DNA of 14,335 nt from an uncultured Subdoligranulum sp. (GTDB lineage Bacteria > Bacillota_A > Clostridia > Oscillospirales > Ruminococcaceae), in the NCBI RefSeq assembly GCF_937890665.1, contig NZ_CALADU010000024.1, positions 1 through 14,335 of the forward strand. The letters run 5' to 3'. The translations under genes were made by a program, and so were the position numbers. This document shows, piece by piece, positions 14,167 through 14,335 of the stretch (the first letter of the stretch is position 1; every line of letters starts with the position of its first letter). Under the pieces are notes generated by a model. The model saw nothing but the letters and a program-made list of their open reading frames with translations. It had not been told where the DNA came from and did not search any database.

Positions 14167-14279
14167 GCATCCGGAGGCTTACGATCAGGTGAATCGGCAG
14201 GAGTGTGTGCGAGTGGATTTGGGAACTGGAGTTACTCAAAAACTTTCTACGGATTTTATCCGAGTGGTTCACCAAACAT

Positions 14280-14335
14280 CTCGAAATCAGTTTGCGAGCA
14301 ATCGCACGAGGGTTCGAATCCCTCCCGCTGCGCCA
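14280..14335 (+). tRNA. tRNA-Ser(CGA) 3' fragment, attachment site
   Basis: The sequence reads as the 3' part of a class II tRNA: anticodon loop CTCGAAA (14280-14286, anticodon CGA), 3' anticodon strand TCAGT, a long variable arm TGCGA-GCAA-TCGCA, a T stem-loop GAGGG-TTCGAAT-CCCTC, 3' acceptor strand CCGCTGC, discriminator G and CCA. G73, the long variable arm and the CGA anticodon all indicate serine. The 5' half is missing: the bases before 14280 do not pair with TCAGT and no GCAGCGG acceptor strand occurs upstream. It is therefore not a functional gene but the displaced 3' end left by integration at the anticodon loop. Confidence 0.8.

Larger units (their letters stand above)
13767..14279. 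other. Gene-free recombination/regulatory end region
   Basis: About 510 bp without a supportable gene between the double helix-turn-helix gene and the tRNA fragment. It holds two families of direct repeats (listed separately), several shorter ACGGCTT copies (13929, 13957), a near-palindrome centred on CTCGAG (13843-13855) some 80 bp upstream of the regulator gene, and a small inverted repeat GCCGT/ACGGC (13891-13905). The spacing and the position next to the attachment site fit recombinase arm sites and accessory-factor sites. Confidence 0.55.
2463..14335 (-). mobile_element. Accessory end of an integrative element, bounded by tRNA-Ser
   Basis: Thirteen co-directional genes of conjugative-element families are followed by a repeat-rich gene-free stretch and a 3' tRNA-Ser fragment at 14280-14335. 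A tRNA interrupted in the anticodon loop is a common scar of tyrosine-recombinase integration. No conjugation gene (relaxase, VirB4/VirD4) is visible in the window, so whether the element is conjugative, mobilisable or a passive island is not decided. The left boundary is outside the window. Confidence 0.6.

Noticed and set aside
13767..14279. CRISPR-like array from the repeated ACGGCTT motifs
   Set aside because: Copies are few, unevenly spaced and of variable length, without spacers of constant size or any cas gene.

Overview
The window looks like the accessory end of an integrative mobile element in a low-to-mid GC Gram-positive gut bacterium, most likely a Clostridia relative (Oscillospiraceae/Lachnospiraceae type). 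The evidence is the strong AGGAGG-type ribosome sites, the protein families (DUF3849, DUF4314, ArdA-like antirestriction proteins, a solitary Dam-type methylase) typical of Clostridia conjugative elements, and a tRNA-Ser 3' fragment at the right edge. Assignment to genus is not possible from this sequence alone.

Layout. Positions 1-2454 (+ strand, AT-rich) hold the last two genes of a Tn554-like recombinase trio: a 652-aa TnpB-type tyrosine recombinase and an overlapping 126-aa TnpC-like (DUF6262) partner, ended by a 13-bp perfect hairpin. The TnpA-type partner would lie left of the window. Positions 2463-13766 are all minus strand: thirteen tightly packed genes, read from right to left. In transcription order they are a double helix-turn-helix protein (13766-13206), a 220-aa conserved protein, a small cysteine-rich protein, a long ArdA-like protein, a predicted ADP-ribosyltransferase-fold protein, a 346-aa unknown, a DUF4314 protein, a second ArdA-like protein, a 202-aa zinc-ribbon-like protein, a third ArdA-like protein, a 94-aa helical protein, a winged-helix protein, a Dam-type DNA methylase, a twin AbrB-like protein and DUF3849. 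Most neighbours overlap or abut, and six of these genes appear to start with GTG, TTG or CTG.

Positions 13767-14279 contain no gene but two families of direct repeats that look like recombinase arm sites. Positions 14280-14335 are the 3' part of a tRNA-Ser(CGA), broken exactly at the anticodon loop, which marks the attachment site and the end of the element.

How it fits together. I read the minus-strand block as an establishment / anti-defence module: three DNA-mimic-type antirestriction proteins, a methylase that could mask GATC-like sites, a possible protein-modifying ADP-ribosyltransferase and small regulators. Three intrinsic terminators sit only 33-42 bp upstream of the next start codon, leaving no room for separate promoters, so the block may depend on antitermination or read-through. 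Functions beyond the recombinases and methylase are inferred from family resemblance.
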